NCBI GenBank assembly: GCA_040437565.1
Contig: JBDOQK010000064.1
Span: 124,001-188,000, forward strand
Origin: Albugo candida
Lineage: Eukaryota; Oomycota; Peronosporomycetes; Albuginales
Direction: 5' to 3'
Length of the DNA: 64,000 nucleotides
The position numbers and the translations under genes were made by a program. How positions within the stretch are numbered: the first letter of the stretch is position 1; each line of letters begins with the position of its first letter. Positions 1 through 12,115 of the stretch are shown here, piece by piece. Below the pieces are notes generated by a model. That model was not told where the DNA came from. It made no database searches and worked only from the letters and a program-made list of their open reading frames with translations.

Positions 1-3000
1 CGGTTGTTTGATCGGTTCCGTGAGCGGTACAATGCCAAAGGAATGTCGCGAGCATTCGTAACAATCGATCGATCGGACGAATCGGACGATCTTCCGCGTT
101 CAAAGTCTCGCAACAGCGCTCCAAACGATTCATACAATTCTGCACAAACTCTTGCCATACTTCGCGTCGAACGAGTTTACTTCCCGTGTGTGTGTGAAGA
201 TAAATGAGATACTTACAAGCCAGGACGCAAACATCATCGTCGATAGCGTTTTGAGCGACAGCAAACAGCGATTCCAAGCCTTGAAGGTCTAACGTCTCGA
301 CCTGGAACGCTGTTTCCGTTCCACGTAAGCGCTTTGCATGAACGAGACGAAAAAGACGCTCAAAGACCCAAAATCCACACACTGAAATATCCAAAGACGA
401 AAACCAAACATTCTCAACGTCCAAAGTCGAATTCGATGTGAGTTGGGCGTTGAGTGTGTGGAAAAAGTGAGAAATCGTGTCCGAGGAGAGAAATAAATCG
501 TTGAATTCGGATGAGATGGACGACGGAAGCATGTGATACAGCCACGAGAGGAAGACTTGCTTCTCACTGGAGCGTATGAGATCCCAAATGCCCGAAATGG
601 AGCTGAATTGGATGTTCTTAACACCGAGCTTTTGGATGAAATAGCCCAAGTACCAAAGTCGTATGTGGAACGCGACGTCCACGTACNNNNNNNNNNNNNN
701 NNNNNNNNNNNNNNNNNNNNNNNNNNNNNNNNNNNNNNNNNNNNNNNNNNNNNNNNNNNNNNNNNNNNNNNNNNNNNNNNNNNNNNGACTTGCTTCTCAC
801 TGGAGCGTATGAGATCCCAAATGCCCGAAATGGAGCTGAATTGGATGTTCTTGACACCGAGGTTTTGGATGAAATAGCCCAAGTACCAAAGTCGTATGTG
901 GAACGCGACGTCCACGTACTCGGCCGCCGCTATGAATCGCTCCAATTCTTTCCAAACAGCATCCATCAATCCACTTTTCTTCATCAGAAATCCTGCGACA
1001 ACATTCGATTCCGTGTCGCGAGAATGCACCGAAATCGATGAGAAAGTCTGTGGATCGTTCGGTTTTGATGTCTGTGCGATGACAATTGCGTACAGACGTT
1101 GCGATATCTTTGCACACGCGTCACGCTCATTCCATAATGGAGCGAATGCGTCAAAGTCTGCAGTGTTTGCTTCCAGCATTCCATGGAGAACGCTCAGTGC
1201 TGTGACGACCTCGCGGCTCTGTTGGACGCATTCAACAGCTTCCATTACGTACTCGAAGACGAGTTGTTGCTGTTCTTTTGCAGCGGTTTTCGATCGATCC
1301 GCCAGTGTTCCCGGTGTCGGAGACACCCAAATACGATGCAAATAGCATAAAATGGTAGCGAATGCAGCTCGACAATCCCTTCCAAAGCGTTCCAAGCTCG
1401 AATTCCGATACGATTCTTGTGCTTGTTGCATGACACAATTCCAAAGTAGCGAACAGCAAAGCGAAATCACTTTATTCAGTGTCTCCATTTCCTTTTGAAT
1501 CGCTTGGACGGACAATTTGAGTTTGTTGTAACGCGCTGGCATCAGTGAATACGATCGTTTCTGTCCGACTTCCATGTCGATCGTTTGTCGGGACGCATAG
1601 ACAATCACTTGCACGAGAAATTGGACTGTTATGTCGTCGTACTCGTTGACAGGAATCTGAGTGAGAAGCACAGCGACAATATCCAGTAAATCGGCATTTC
1701 CAGCGCTTTCCACGACGGAGAGAATCATTTGGAGGAGAAATTTACGATCTGTGCGAAGCTGTCCGACTGCTGTTCTCCAAAGTAGCAACAAATGCGCTTC
1801 TGTCAGCAGATCGAGACTCCCTATCGTCTCCAAAAGCGTCCTTGCTCGTTTCATTATCTCCAAATGCCCGCCATCCTGACGAAGACCGTGTTGCTTGCAG
1901 GCTCCGGGATCGCCGAGTATCACTTCCAGTACTTGAGAGTGCGTGAGCCATTCGCCAACGATACGATTTCGAACGCTGATAGCGTCCGATTGCTCGCTAT
2001 TGGATCGAGAGAGATCACTCGATGAGGATACTTTGCGACTTAAACTTTGCCGCTTTTGACCCAAAGAATCTCTTTTCAATGCGGCCGCGTTGACAATTTC
2101 CGTAAGACAACTCAATCCGCTTAAGCGTTGTTGTAAGAACGGACAACAGATCAGTTGTTTGGCTAATTCCAACTCAAAGAGCTCATGTATCGCTGTGAAT
2201 GGAAGACGCTCCTCAGCATCGCGTCGAAATAGCTCCATCCGTTTGGTTGTGTCTGTGAGAGCGTCTGCATCCCGTACGTTGTCATCCACACGAAATAGCT
2301 CGTCATCTGCATACACAACTTGCAGCTTTTTCAATAGATAATGTATCAGTTCCATTTCGTCGCGAATTTCCAATGCACTGAGTCTCGAGAGTCGACAGTA
2401 TATCGCGTGGCGATACTGACACAAAAACGTGCTTGGAGTCGATTCTTCGCCCGAGTGCGTGAGTTTCTGCAGGTGAGGCTTCATGTTCTCTAGTAACAAA
2501 AGGTGTAAAGCGATCTCATCAAGTGTGACGCTGTCCTCTGCCACGCGATGAAGGAGAAGCGGAGGTCCACGATGCTGAAGGAATAGATCCACCAGAGCGA
2601 TATAATACGATGAGCGAGTCGGATGTCGAGAGCTTTTCAGACAGTTTCCGAAGGTGTGGACAATGGAGTCAGCTTCAGAGTACTTTGCGTAGAAATACGC
2701 ACAGCTTTCGTGGCCGTTGAGGAGGATACGAATCAGACAAAAGAGCAATTGCTGTATCGATTTCAGATTTCTCATTCGTTCCGTTGTCTCGCCAGACGAC
2801 GGGCTTTGATGGCTGGCAACATCTAAATTGTGTGATTGGAAGTAGGTCGATAGAAGCAGAAGCAACGGTGTGGACTTTTGGAGCACTTGCTGATGGAGTT
2901 GATGCATCGCTGGGATGAGATCGACGCTTGTATACTGAGAAACGAGTGATTTCTCCACGAATGGAAGCAGCACCTTTGCCAGATACACTTTTGTGGTCGA

Positions 3001-4252
3001 GAAAGAGCTTTGCTCGAATTTGAGATCCAACTTTTCATTCTGCGACGAAAGCTCACGAAAATGACGAAAAAAACGATTCTCCATCTCCTGTTGTGTCAAT
3101 TGTATACCGCTGATCCCATTCCGCAGATCCCACACACTTCCTTGTTTTCGCATTGTCGGGTACGTCGGTGCCAACTGAATAAACGTATGCGTCCCGAGTT
3201 TCGCTGTTCGATTGGTTACCCGCGAGCCATACATTGATTTCTTGGTTCCAGTGACCGGATAGAGCGTCAAAACTTGTTCCTGTGGGCGTTTTGCACCCCA
3301 TGACGATATGGAGACTCGGACTTGATTTGCTGATTTGTGCACAATTTGGCCAATTTGCCATTTCGACGTATTTTGATCATAGACATCGATCCATATTCCG
3401 ATTTCCTGACTCTGTAGTGTCCAATTGGATGAATTACAGTCTTCAACGCTCGTTCGATGATAGCACAAGTAGGACTGGAAGCTGGTGAGGTCTTTGTCTT
3501 TTTCCAGCGCTTCTGCGTGTGTATCGAAAATCGAAAGGAATTGGAGCCGTGTGGTTGATAACTGCTTGGTGTCGTGTACTATATAGATCTCCTTGATGGG
3601 TAGTTTGTCGGAAATGGTGTCATACGCTTTGAGGTCTTCTTTGGAGGCTTTCGAAAGCTCTAAATGCCAAGATTGAATTTCAGCAAATGAATGACGTCGA
3701 TACCATAGATAAACACCATTGATTGGATCAATAGCTTTTTCTAATTTCACCNNNNNNNNNNNNNNNNNNNNNNNNNNNNNNNNNNNNNNNNNNNNNNNNN
3801 NNNNNNNNNNNNNNNNNNNNNNNNNNNNNNNNNNNNNNNNNNNNNNNNNNNTTTTCTAATTTCACCCAATAAACATTGCGTTCAGTGGTTCGTGCTGAAA
3901 GTGGATTGGTTGATCCCACATAAAGCGCTGTGATGCCATCGGCCGGATGCCTTTCCGAATTTGACGGTGTTGGAGGATTGTTTTTGCACTCGGATTCGGT
4001 TGTAGAGGAAGCGTCTGCTTTGATATCCGCTTTTGAGCCAGGTATGTCTTGGTGACAAGCGTATTTATACCATAAGTACGTCTTCGGTGCGATTTCTGCT
4101 GCAATTCCGTTCGGAGTTGTAACGCGATGATAATCTCCGCCAACGACAAGTGCATTGTCATAGGTGATTTCTAGTGCATGTAAATACTCATACCGCATAT
4201 CGAAAAAGCTTTTATTGTGCGAATTTGCGTCTCCTTTATCGTTTTTTTCCAC
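1..4252 (-). CDS. Giant USP9X/USP24/USP34-like protein, N-terminal arm (partial)
   Basis: Reading from ATG at 4252 leftwards, and taking one copy of each overlap around the gaps 3752-3851 and 687-786, the frame stays open to the window edge, about 1300 residues. Residues about 1-160 hold low-complexity acidic/serine sequence. A Tudor/chromo-like stretch (IDVYDQNTSKWQIGQIV) follows near residue 260. The rest is leucine-rich alpha-helical repeat sequence typical of the solenoid arm of very large ubiquitin-specific proteases. The last visible part (LQGLESLFAVAQNAIDDDV, then KLVRREVWQEFVQNCMNRL) matches the pattern of the USP9X/USP34 arm before the catalytic domain. The Cys and His boxes of a C19 protease would lie left of the window, so enzyme activity is inference. 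It is divergent from the SNARE gene (175 bp between starts). The 15-bp overlap at the second gap restores the frame exactly. Confidence 0.6.
554..919. repeat. Assembly gap 687-786 with 133-bp overlapping flanks
   Basis: 100 N. Bases 554-686 recur at 787-919 with two mismatches seen by eye. Both copies end or begin at the gap edge, so this is an unmerged contig overlap inside the USP-like gene. The two differences could be allelic. Confidence 0.9.
3737..3866. repeat. Assembly gap 3752-3851 with 15-bp overlapping flanks
   Basis: 100 N between two copies of the same 15-mer (3737-3751 and 3852-3866). Collapsing them joins the USP-like reading frame without loss. Confidence 0.85.
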
Positions 4253-4427
4253 TTATCGTGAGGCTTTGGACCTTATACTCACGTGATTCATCTCATTGGT
4301 GTAAATTCATTTAGAGATTTTCTACGAAGCCGTCTATCTATCGTTAATTACATAAGTGTATTTGTTTTTGGAACTGACATTCGAAGGGACAAAAAGACGG
4401 AAGAGGAAGAAGAAGCGCGCGTTTATA

Positions 4428-5180
4428 ATGAGCTTTGCAGATATTGCGAAGAACCACACGTCCGGTTACGGTGAAAACAGCGTAGAAGCTAATGGATTGA
4501 GTAGTTTTAGGAACAGTACACAGCTAGGAAAAGCCAGTACGAATCAAAATAAACAAGCGCTTGAGACTGCAACGTTTAAATTGGAGCAATTTCAGCGCCA
4601 AACTATCGCGATCAAGCGCTTAGCGGGGAACATGCATTCCATTAATGCGGACGTACACGATCGAATTCGATTTGCGATGCTTTTGCAGGGTGAGATAGCC
4701 GACGCGTTACAGCGAATTCCTCAGACTCCGTCGCACACTTTGGTGAAAAGAAAATTCTGCAAGGATTTTCAGATTGTATCGAATCAATTGGAAGCTGCAG
4801 TGAAGGAAATCGCCGCTTTCGAACAAACACAGCAACAGAATCTGAAGAGGCATCTGATTGGTACGCAGCTACTCGATCAAGATCACAATTGTTTGCAGGT
4901 CGAACACGACGGACAGACTTTGGAATTTCAAGCATTAGAGCAAGATATCGTACAGAATGAAGCGATTATCGAAGAAAGAGAAAGAGACATTGCAAAGATT
5001 CATCAAAGTGTGGCTCAAGTGAATGAGATATTCCGAGATTTAGCTGCGATTGTGGAAGAGCAGCAAGTTACTGTCGATACAATCGAGACAAATGTCGGAG
5101 AAACGCTTGTCAAGACGAAGCAAGGATTAGAGCAAGTGCGGAAAGCAGCAGATTCTCAACGCACGTGCTCTATCCAATAG
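4428..5180 (+). CDS. Qa-SNARE (syntaxin 7/Pep12-like) ending in a CaaX box
   Basis: 250 residues from the ATG at 4428; an upstream in-frame codon would only add a Lys/Arg-rich leader. An N-terminal helical region (Habc-like, about 30-150) is followed by a SNARE helix at about 165-235. Its core motif (IFRDLAAIVEEQQVTVDTIETNV) carries the zero-layer Gln and the spacing of endosomal syntaxins, so a role in endosomal or vacuolar membrane fusion is likely. After KAADSQ, where family members continue into a transmembrane anchor, this protein ends RTCSIQ and stops. Cys-Ser-Ile-Gln is a good CaaX prenylation signal (Gln favours farnesyl). None of the three downstream frames gives a hydrophobic anchor. 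Divergent from the USP-like gene. Confidence 0.85.
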   Translation: MSFADIAKNHTSGYGENSVEANGLSSFRNSTQLGKASTNQNKQALETATFKLEQFQRQTIAIKRLAGNMHSINADVHDRIRFAMLLQGEIADALQRIPQTPSHTLVKRKFCKDFQIVSNQLEAAVKEIAAFEQTQQQNLKRHLIGTQLLDQDHNCLQVEHDGQTLEFQALEQDIVQNEAIIEERERDIAKIHQSVAQVNEIFRDLAAIVEEQQVTVDTIETNVGETLVKTKQGLEQVRKAADSQRTCSIQ

Positions 5181-7440
5181 ATTGTTATGGCAATGATTTC
5201 CGCGTGTACGTAATCACTTTCAGCGCCAGTCCGTTGTCGTTGCATCTTTCCACAGACGTTCGATGCTCTCATGAAAGGAAAGGTTTGCTTTGGATGCAGT
5301 AAATATACCCAATTGTGATAGGTTGTAGGAATGCGCCGTAAAGTGAATCAATCAATCAATCATTGCTGGTTTGTAATGTACTCGCCGATCCTTCACAGCG
5401 TTGGGAACCATAAAGGAAGCATTATAAGGTTTTCATTACTTGAATGTGTCCTTCTGATTGGTTTAAATTATCAAATATAAGCCATAATATAATGTGATCA
5501 CATCGAATAGCTGAACATTCACTCACACAATTAAAATGCCGACCACGGATTTGATACTAAAGCTGCAAGGTATCCGTTTGGTCGGAAAATGTGACTCCAC
5601 GATCACATCGTGTCTTTGATCTCGTCTTTAGGTGGTCATATTCGATAGTTTCGGACGATGATGCAAACAAATGGTATGGTATTTTTACTGATTTCATACA
5701 TAGTTTGCAGATTGAAAATCACGAAAAATTATTGCGGTAGATGGGAAGAAAGCGGATGGGAGATGTCATTTCGCAGCATGTCTACAGACACTTTTGTACT
5801 TCGGATTGTTGCTTCGGAATGTTCTAGTGGTTACTGGACAAAGTGCTAGAAGACAGTACATTCACAGTCAGAATTCAGAGTGAAGTGCTCATTCCGAATG
5901 CTTTAAGCTCACCGCGCTTTCAAAGCGCAAAGTCGCTACATTATCTAGAATAATCTTCAGCCGCTCTTACTTTCCACCCACGATCATAAATTTCATATCA
6001 GATCCTCGAATTTCCAGGCATATAGTTACCTTCTCATACACTTGGATAATTCGATTTGCATTTGATACTTTATATTTGAATTGCAATACGATACCCACAA
6101 TAGTCGATCGCTCGCAGACGTGAAAATGCATCATAAGTAGCTCTTCCCAAATTTGACTTGGGATTTGATGGTATGGTACCGTGTATCTAGCGACCTGCAC
6201 TTATAGCGCCTTCACGTGATGTGGTATCTTGCGTTCATCAGTGCACGATGGTATCAAAGTAGACGCAGACCGCATCAGTTGATGGGAATGAGCGCGGCGA
6301 GCGCCAAATACTGTCTTTTATTCCACCCAAATCGGCATACCGGATGAAGCGCACACTTCTATCACTCATTTTTGACCGCTGGTAGCGATCGGAGGATCTA
6401 CTATTACTAAACGCGGGAGAATGTTGCAATCGACGATAAGTATGCATGCATGCTCTTAACGTGTGGAATCGAATGCGACTGTGACTGGTAGCTTGCGGTA
6501 GATGAAGCATACATAACAGCTTGAGAATTTGATAGCTGTGAGATATAGCCCATTTTGAAGCACTCAATTCGCATAAGTAAAGACGCGATGTAAAAGCATT
6601 CGGCGGACGGCAGAGTGAGTCGTGATTGCTTCTCGTTTTTATAATCGTGATGTAAGAATCGGTGCATGCAACAACATGTAGCAGTCTATCTATTTTCAAA
6701 GGAATTGGTTGAATGCTTCGCTTAGCTTACCATTCGTTTCACAGCTTCAAATGGATAAGTCATTGGGCGCTTATTGATAACCATATCCCCTCCTTGCGCA
6801 TACACTTACAGGTCCTTCACGTTTGTGATGAACACTATCTCCATACGTNNNNNNNNNNNNNNNNNNNNNNNNNNNNNNNNNNNNNNNNNNNNNNNNNNNN
6901 NNNNNNNNNNNNNNNNNNNNNNNNNNNNNNNNNNNNNNNNNNNNNNNNCTCTTAACGTGTGGAATCGAATGCGACTGTGACTGGTAGCTTGCGGTAGATG
7001 AAGCATACATAACAGCTTGAGAATTTGATAGCTGTGAGATATAGCCCATTTTGAAGCACTCAATTCGCATAAGTAAAGACGCGATGTAAAAGCATTCGGC
7101 GGACGGCAGAGTGAGTCGTGATTGCTTCTCGTTTTTATAATCGTGATGTAAGAATCGGTGCATGCAACAACATGTAGCAGTCTATCTATTTTCAAAGGAA
7201 TTGGTTGAATGCTTCGCTTAGCTTACCATTCGTTTCACAGCTTCAAATGGATAAGTCATTGGGCGCTTATTGATAACCATATCCCCTCCTTGCGCATACA
7301 CTTACAGGTCCTTCACGTTTGTGATGAACACTATCTCCATACGTGCAATTTTTTTGACGTACTCAGAAAGCGGAACGATCTCAAACGAAGAAACCTGCTT
7401 CAATAGTGGTAGTGGCGGTATATGTGAAGTCGACCTGCGT
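5181..7440. other. Gene-poor stretch
   Basis: No convincing gene. A 77-codon minus-strand frame at 5967-6200 was considered and rejected. The apparent large direct repeat within it comes from the assembly gap at 6849-6948. Confidence 0.5.
6453..7344. repeat. Assembly gap 6849-6948 with 396-bp overlapping flanks
   Basis: 6453-6848 is repeated at 6949-7344, both copies ending at the 100-N run. Artefact, not a tandem duplication. Confidence 0.9.
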
Positions 7441-7479
7441 ACATGACATGAAGCATCTCTACTGCATATTGGAGCGCAT

Positions 7480-8330
7480 TTAGGTAGCAATATAACGTAG
7501 CACCCATTGATCAGATTTTGATAGTCTTGGAAACAAAATATCGCTTATTTTAGTCTCAAGAAGTCAAGTATCGAAGGAAATCAAGCACCTGTAAAAAGGG
7601 GTAGCTTCTACGGCAGGATGAAGCAATACGTCATGCAATACTATGTATCCGGATGAGAAAGTCTTCGTCGTTTTGGACGTTATTGCTTCCCTGATATGTT
7701 CGGACACGACATGCACGAAAGTTTACTCCACTGGTCTCACCAACCAGAATATCTGCGTTGGGACGAGTCCGCTTGAATGCATCGTGACTATCCGCTGCCC
7801 CAGCATCGATATAACGCCAATACTCGCAATTTTCTTCCCTAGCTTGCTTTGAATACGAGCAAGTAAGGATCGTGGCGACATATCGCCACTTCATCAGCGC
7901 TACATTCCGCTTTGGCCAAAAATATTGCAGAGTGTTCTGTTTTCATCTGGCAGATTGATAGTCTAGTCTGGAACCAGTGAACATACGGGTGTACGATTAT
8001 GACAGCTTGACCTCACATATGTATATTCGCAAACATTATCACCCTACCACGTCGGCTGCTGATCTGCTTTCAATTTGTGATTCACCCGCTCTGATGTAAG
8101 TTCGCATGCGGGGCAAATCGTTAGCTACACTTGTGTCAAGGAAAATCCTTCAACTATTGATTGTAACGATCATGCTGATTCTGTGCGTGTCGTTATCGAT
8201 CATATGGGCTGAAGCCCACGATAACTACTACATGTATATTTGTCCTCATGGAATCAGCGTGTGTTGTTCTCCTACTGTGGTGGTTGTGATACGCATTTTT
8301 CCTTCAAGTTTTTCCAAGGCCAAAAGCTCA
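7480..8330 (-). pseudogene. Decayed tandem copy of the cysteine-rich orphan gene at 9953-12115
   Basis: Base by base this stretch follows about 11170-12010 in the same orientation. Examples: GTTCGCATGCGGGGCAAATC against GTTTGCATGCGGGACAAATC; the start-region CCTCATGGAATCAGCG against CTTCATGGAATAAG; and, in the minus-strand frame 7631-7894, IDAGAADSH against IDSGASDSH. Identity by eye is roughly 60-70 percent, with many indels and stops, so it is an old copy. The region matching the downstream (C-terminal) part of the intact gene was not clearly found to the left. The copy shows that the intact gene belongs to a small tandem family. Confidence 0.7.
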
Positions 8331-9952
8331 AAATCATCATAATATCGTCATTTTAGATGCGTGATACGTAAGTCGGTATTCATCACACTAATTCGAACAC
8401 ATGTAAGAAATCTTGCAGCACGGTGTTCTGGCAAATGGCTGCCTCAAATCCATCTGAGTCGACATTACATTCATGTACTTTCAAGTGCAAAGTGGGATAA
8501 TATCAAATACATTTCCATTGGTGGCTGTAAAAGTTCCTTCTGTACTGCAATCGATTGTCAGAAGGTATCTCAGTAGTATAGAGCTTGTGGAAGTCGATTT
8601 GTGGTTCGTGCGTAAAAGCATATGAAGAAGGAATCCTCACCTCATGCAGTGAAAACAGAAACACGGCTAGGTGTACCGTTTTCTTACATACAATTTTGCG
8701 GAAATAGAAAGATTGTACATGTCAAAACGATAGGCGTTGGATTTGCTTCCCGATGCCGTTTGCTGAGTAGTAGCAAATGCCAGACGATCTCTTGTCTAAA
8801 TTATCTCTGAAGCTTTTTCAATCGGAAGAATTGCGCGCCATACATTGAATAATGCAAACTTTTCAATACCACCCTTAAGCTCATATATCCTATAAAACGC
8901 GGAGCCTTCAACATTACCAGAAATCATGCGCAGTGTCTTCAATTCTGCCCGCAATCGCATGGTTTATACTATTCCGACCATGTCCCGATCCACTTGGTCA
9001 ATCTTGCATTTCTCGAGTCGTTTGGGCGTCTATGCATCACAATGTCGGCTTCTGAATGGGGATCATTTAATTTGTCAGAAATCTAGCTGGAATGATGAAT
9101 TTTATGGTTTTCTCTGATAGAAGAGCTTACTATTATAGAGCATTTATGCGGTATGGCTTCTTGTGAATATCTGGCTCAATTGCGACACAATTACAAGGTT
9201 GCGGATACTTTGTGAGGCATTGGTCAAACAACAGCAGTCATAGCTGCATGGATGACTTTGAAACTCAGGTGACGTGAGTTAACTGCTCACCTTCGAATTA
9301 TTTTGTGCAGTACTAAACGTTGCGTCAAAAGCTGTCTTCTTTCCACCAAAAAATGGCGTCTATTTGGAAGCATGCGCTACTTACTATCCATCTCTTTTCT
9401 TGCATACACCATGATAGCTGATTTGGGGGATCGACCTAATCGATAAAGACTGTCAACCATTTTTGATATACAGACATCATCCGTATCGTTTTTATACCAC
9501 TGGAGATGCACACGCATACGAGAAGCTCTTGGGATGACTTCCTTTCAGCAAATTAGATTCATCTTGGAGGAGCTTTGTTCAATGAAAGAAGTCTTCCACG
9601 TTTTTATACAGTCTCCGACATCTTGCAGTTGCACACCTTCATTACAAACTTGGATAAGCTTTACGTGTCTCAATTAAAGAGATTTTCAATCCTGGGTAAG
9701 GGTGATACATCCGTCTCATTTCTGCGAGCGGATACAATGGGGATAGTGGATTGTGGCCGTAGTTTTATTGTATGGTTTCACTGGCACTGATATGCTTATA
9801 AAAAGACTAAAAGACAAGAATCAATAATGATCACTTTGTAATGCAAAAAAAACATATCGTTTTGAGAAACTCATGCTAATTAAATGCAACTTGGTTCCCT
9901 ATCCTTTTGATGCGTTGCACAAATTCATGCCTTCTCAGTGACCTTTGAAAGT
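8331..9952. other. No gene seen
   Basis: Only short frames. Two of them, 8622-8810 and 9 kb (8926-9117), share a weak motif (GV-ASxCRLL) that may reflect an old local repeat. Nothing is annotated. Confidence 0.4.
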
Positions 9953-12115
9953 TTAGTTTCGAACGCCTTCTTTATTCATTTTTCTAATTCTCGCCTGAGT
10001 GAAACCTAGAGCATTTGCAACAACATTGTAACTTGATGGTTGGGGATATAAGCCCATCTCGGTGAATCCGTAAGAGATGACTTTGATAGAATGATGATTA
10101 ATACGAGGGCACATGAATTTGACATGTTCATACTTGAAATGACTTGTAAGTATATACCCTGATTCAGCTGAGAGAGCGTACGTATTGCTCACTTTCGCAA
10201 TGCAGAATGCCGTTTCTTCGAATTTATCCTTCGACATGGGATCTGCAATATTGAACTGGATAAACCAAACAAAGTCTTTTGATGTTTTAGCATGAAGATA
10301 TTTGACAGCATCATGGAGCAATACTGTTTTTCCTGGAGAGTCTGGAGAAGAGACAAGAAAGCTTTGAGGCGGCACTGTAGACATCTTTGTATCTTCTAGT
10401 CCAACTCGCTCTATCAATCCCAAAAGCTTACACATTGATTTGGAGAGACCTGATATCCATTCACACAATTTCCAACAACTGATTGCTATTTCGTGCACAT
10501 CTACAGCATTGGAAAAGAATAGGAGACTGCTTCGAGTTGAAGTCGGTCGATGTTCGAACTCTACTTTAGAGGTTTTGATCGCAGGACTTTGAAGTATGCA
10601 ACCTACACATGTTTTTTTAGAGGCGAAATAGCCTTTCCCGACTGAGAGGTCGACGGAAGGACTTTTTTGTTCGTTCGCGCTGTTTTCTGGGGACTGCTGC
10701 ATGCACTGATATGTAGCTATCCGTCTTTTTTCAGGAGAAGTTGTGCTAGATGCTGCGCTTTCACTAGCAGACGATGGTGAAAGTTTGAAATTGGACAAGT
10801 CACCGGGCAGTCTACCTGGATTCTCATCGATCTTTTCACAATAACCCAGACGTTTACATTCTTGTAGTTTTTGCTTCGTACTTTCTCTCACATACATATG
10901 AAAATGCCGTGCAGTTTCTCTTACGTACTGGAAATCCAAACCGACTATAGAATCAATACAGTGTACACAGGCTTCCATTTTATTGTCCATGTGGGTCACT
11001 TGAAGCTCGAAATAGGGAAAGTCAGGGAAACTGGCAGAATCTGAGGACTCTGAATGGATAGACGCGTAAAGACTGACTACAAGGCAATCCTTTTTAGACC
11101 CCCATCCAATGGTCCCACATGAGCTCTTACAATTCTCTTCTACTTTCTCACGTGTTTCGGTTGTAGTGTATAGCGCAAATTGGTAGTCGTTCGATCCAGG
11201 TGTAGAAACAAAGTATCTCTTGTCCTCATCTCCAGGAGCCAAGCATCGAAAGCAGCCAAGCATCCATATTTCGGGTAGGTAGTTCGGCAGTAATAAGCAA
11301 TGCGTCGTATCTTTTCCTATATCAGAATGATGAGGTCTCTGCCTTTCTGGGAAATTATTGCTTCTCTTATTTGTGCCACCACCATATGCAAGTTCATTGC
11401 CTTCGCTGCTCTCACCAGCCGAAACATGTGCGCCATAACTGATCCGCTCGTGACTATCGGATGCTCCAGAATCGATATCAACGCCAAACAGCCGCAATTT
11501 CTTCATCTCACGCTTGCTTTGAATGCGAGAAGATTGGACTCTTCTCGACATATCGCCCCGTGCATCCGCACTCCCTTCCGCTTTCGCCAGAATATTGTAT
11601 AGCTTTTTGTCTTCAACTGGCACATTGAATTTCTGGCCCTTAATTAAAGTACATTTGTTCTTCACATCATGACAGTTTGTCCGGATGTACCCGTACGGTA
11701 TATCGTCAGTGATTTCCGCGAACATCTCTAAACTAACGGGCTGCTGATATGGTAAGCTTTCGCTGTTTTGGTTGAAAAATCCAAACGTAAAGTTTGCATG
11801 CGGGACAAATCGTTGAAGACATTTGCGACAAGCCAAACTTTTTTCGTAACTGGCCGAAACAGTTATTTTGACTTCGTAGCCGCTGGAATCAGACAAGTGG
11901 TAATCACTGATAAGAATTGCTAGAGCTATACTCGTCTTCATGGAATAAGTAAAGAAGTGGGGTTTTCTATTGCGATGATATGGGCACGCAATTGCTTCTA
12001 CTTCTTGAGTGAACCCATCATAGACATGCAGTAAATAGGGGTGTCTTTTTTTCCTGCTGATACTGATATTGCTTCTATTTTTCAGGAACTTCGAACAAAG
12101 AAAATCATTATTCAA
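9953..12115 (-). CDS. Cysteine-rich orphan protein
   Basis: A single open frame of 720 codons with no family I recognise. Cysteines are scattered in pairs (CRKC, CKSSC, CVHC, CVGC), suggesting disulphides or metal binding. A serine-rich low-complexity stretch lies near residues 430-450 and a basic patch (RRVQ...KREMKK) near 195-210. The longest start (12115) gives an N-terminus without a signal peptide. A second Met at residue 59 (ATG at 11941) precedes a short hydrophobic run (IALAILI) that could be a weak secretion signal. However, similarity to the decayed neighbour copy runs upstream of that Met, which favours the longer start or an upstream exon. Function unknown. Confidence 0.6.
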   Translation of the reverse strand: MNNDFLCSKFLKNRSNISISRKKRHPYLLHVYDGFTQEVEAIACPYHRNRKPHFFTYSMKTSIALAILISDYHLSDSSGYEVKITVSASYEKSLACRKCLQRFVPHANFTFGFFNQNSESLPYQQPVSLEMFAEITDDIPYGYIRTNCHDVKNKCTLIKGQKFNVPVEDKKLYNILAKAEGSADARGDMSRRVQSSRIQSKREMKKLRLFGVDIDSGASDSHERISYGAHVSAGESSEGNELAYGGGTNKRSNNFPERQRPHHSDIGKDTTHCLLLPNYLPEIWMLGCFRCLAPGDEDKRYFVSTPGSNDYQFALYTTTETREKVEENCKSSCGTIGWGSKKDCLVVSLYASIHSESSDSASFPDFPYFELQVTHMDNKMEACVHCIDSIVGLDFQYVRETARHFHMYVRESTKQKLQECKRLGYCEKIDENPGRLPGDLSNFKLSPSSASESAASSTTSPEKRRIATYQCMQQSPENSANEQKSPSVDLSVGKGYFASKKTCVGCILQSPAIKTSKVEFEHRPTSTRSSLLFFSNAVDVHEIAISCWKLCEWISGLSKSMCKLLGLIERVGLEDTKMSTVPPQSFLVSSPDSPGKTVLLHDAVKYLHAKTSKDFVWFIQFNIADPMSKDKFEETAFCIAKVSNTYALSAESGYILTSHFKYEHVKFMCPRINHHSIKVISYGFTEMGLYPQPSSYNVVANALGFTQARIRKMNKEGVRN

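Noticed and set aside
5967-6200. 77-codon minus-strand frame with a faint aspartic-protease C-lobe look (IPSQIWEELL, KFMIVGGK)
   Set aside because: Similarity is too weak and there is no supporting context or catalytic motif.
6453-7344. Large direct repeat as a true tandem duplication
   Set aside because: Both copies end exactly at a 100-N run, as at twelve other gaps. Assembly overlap explains it.
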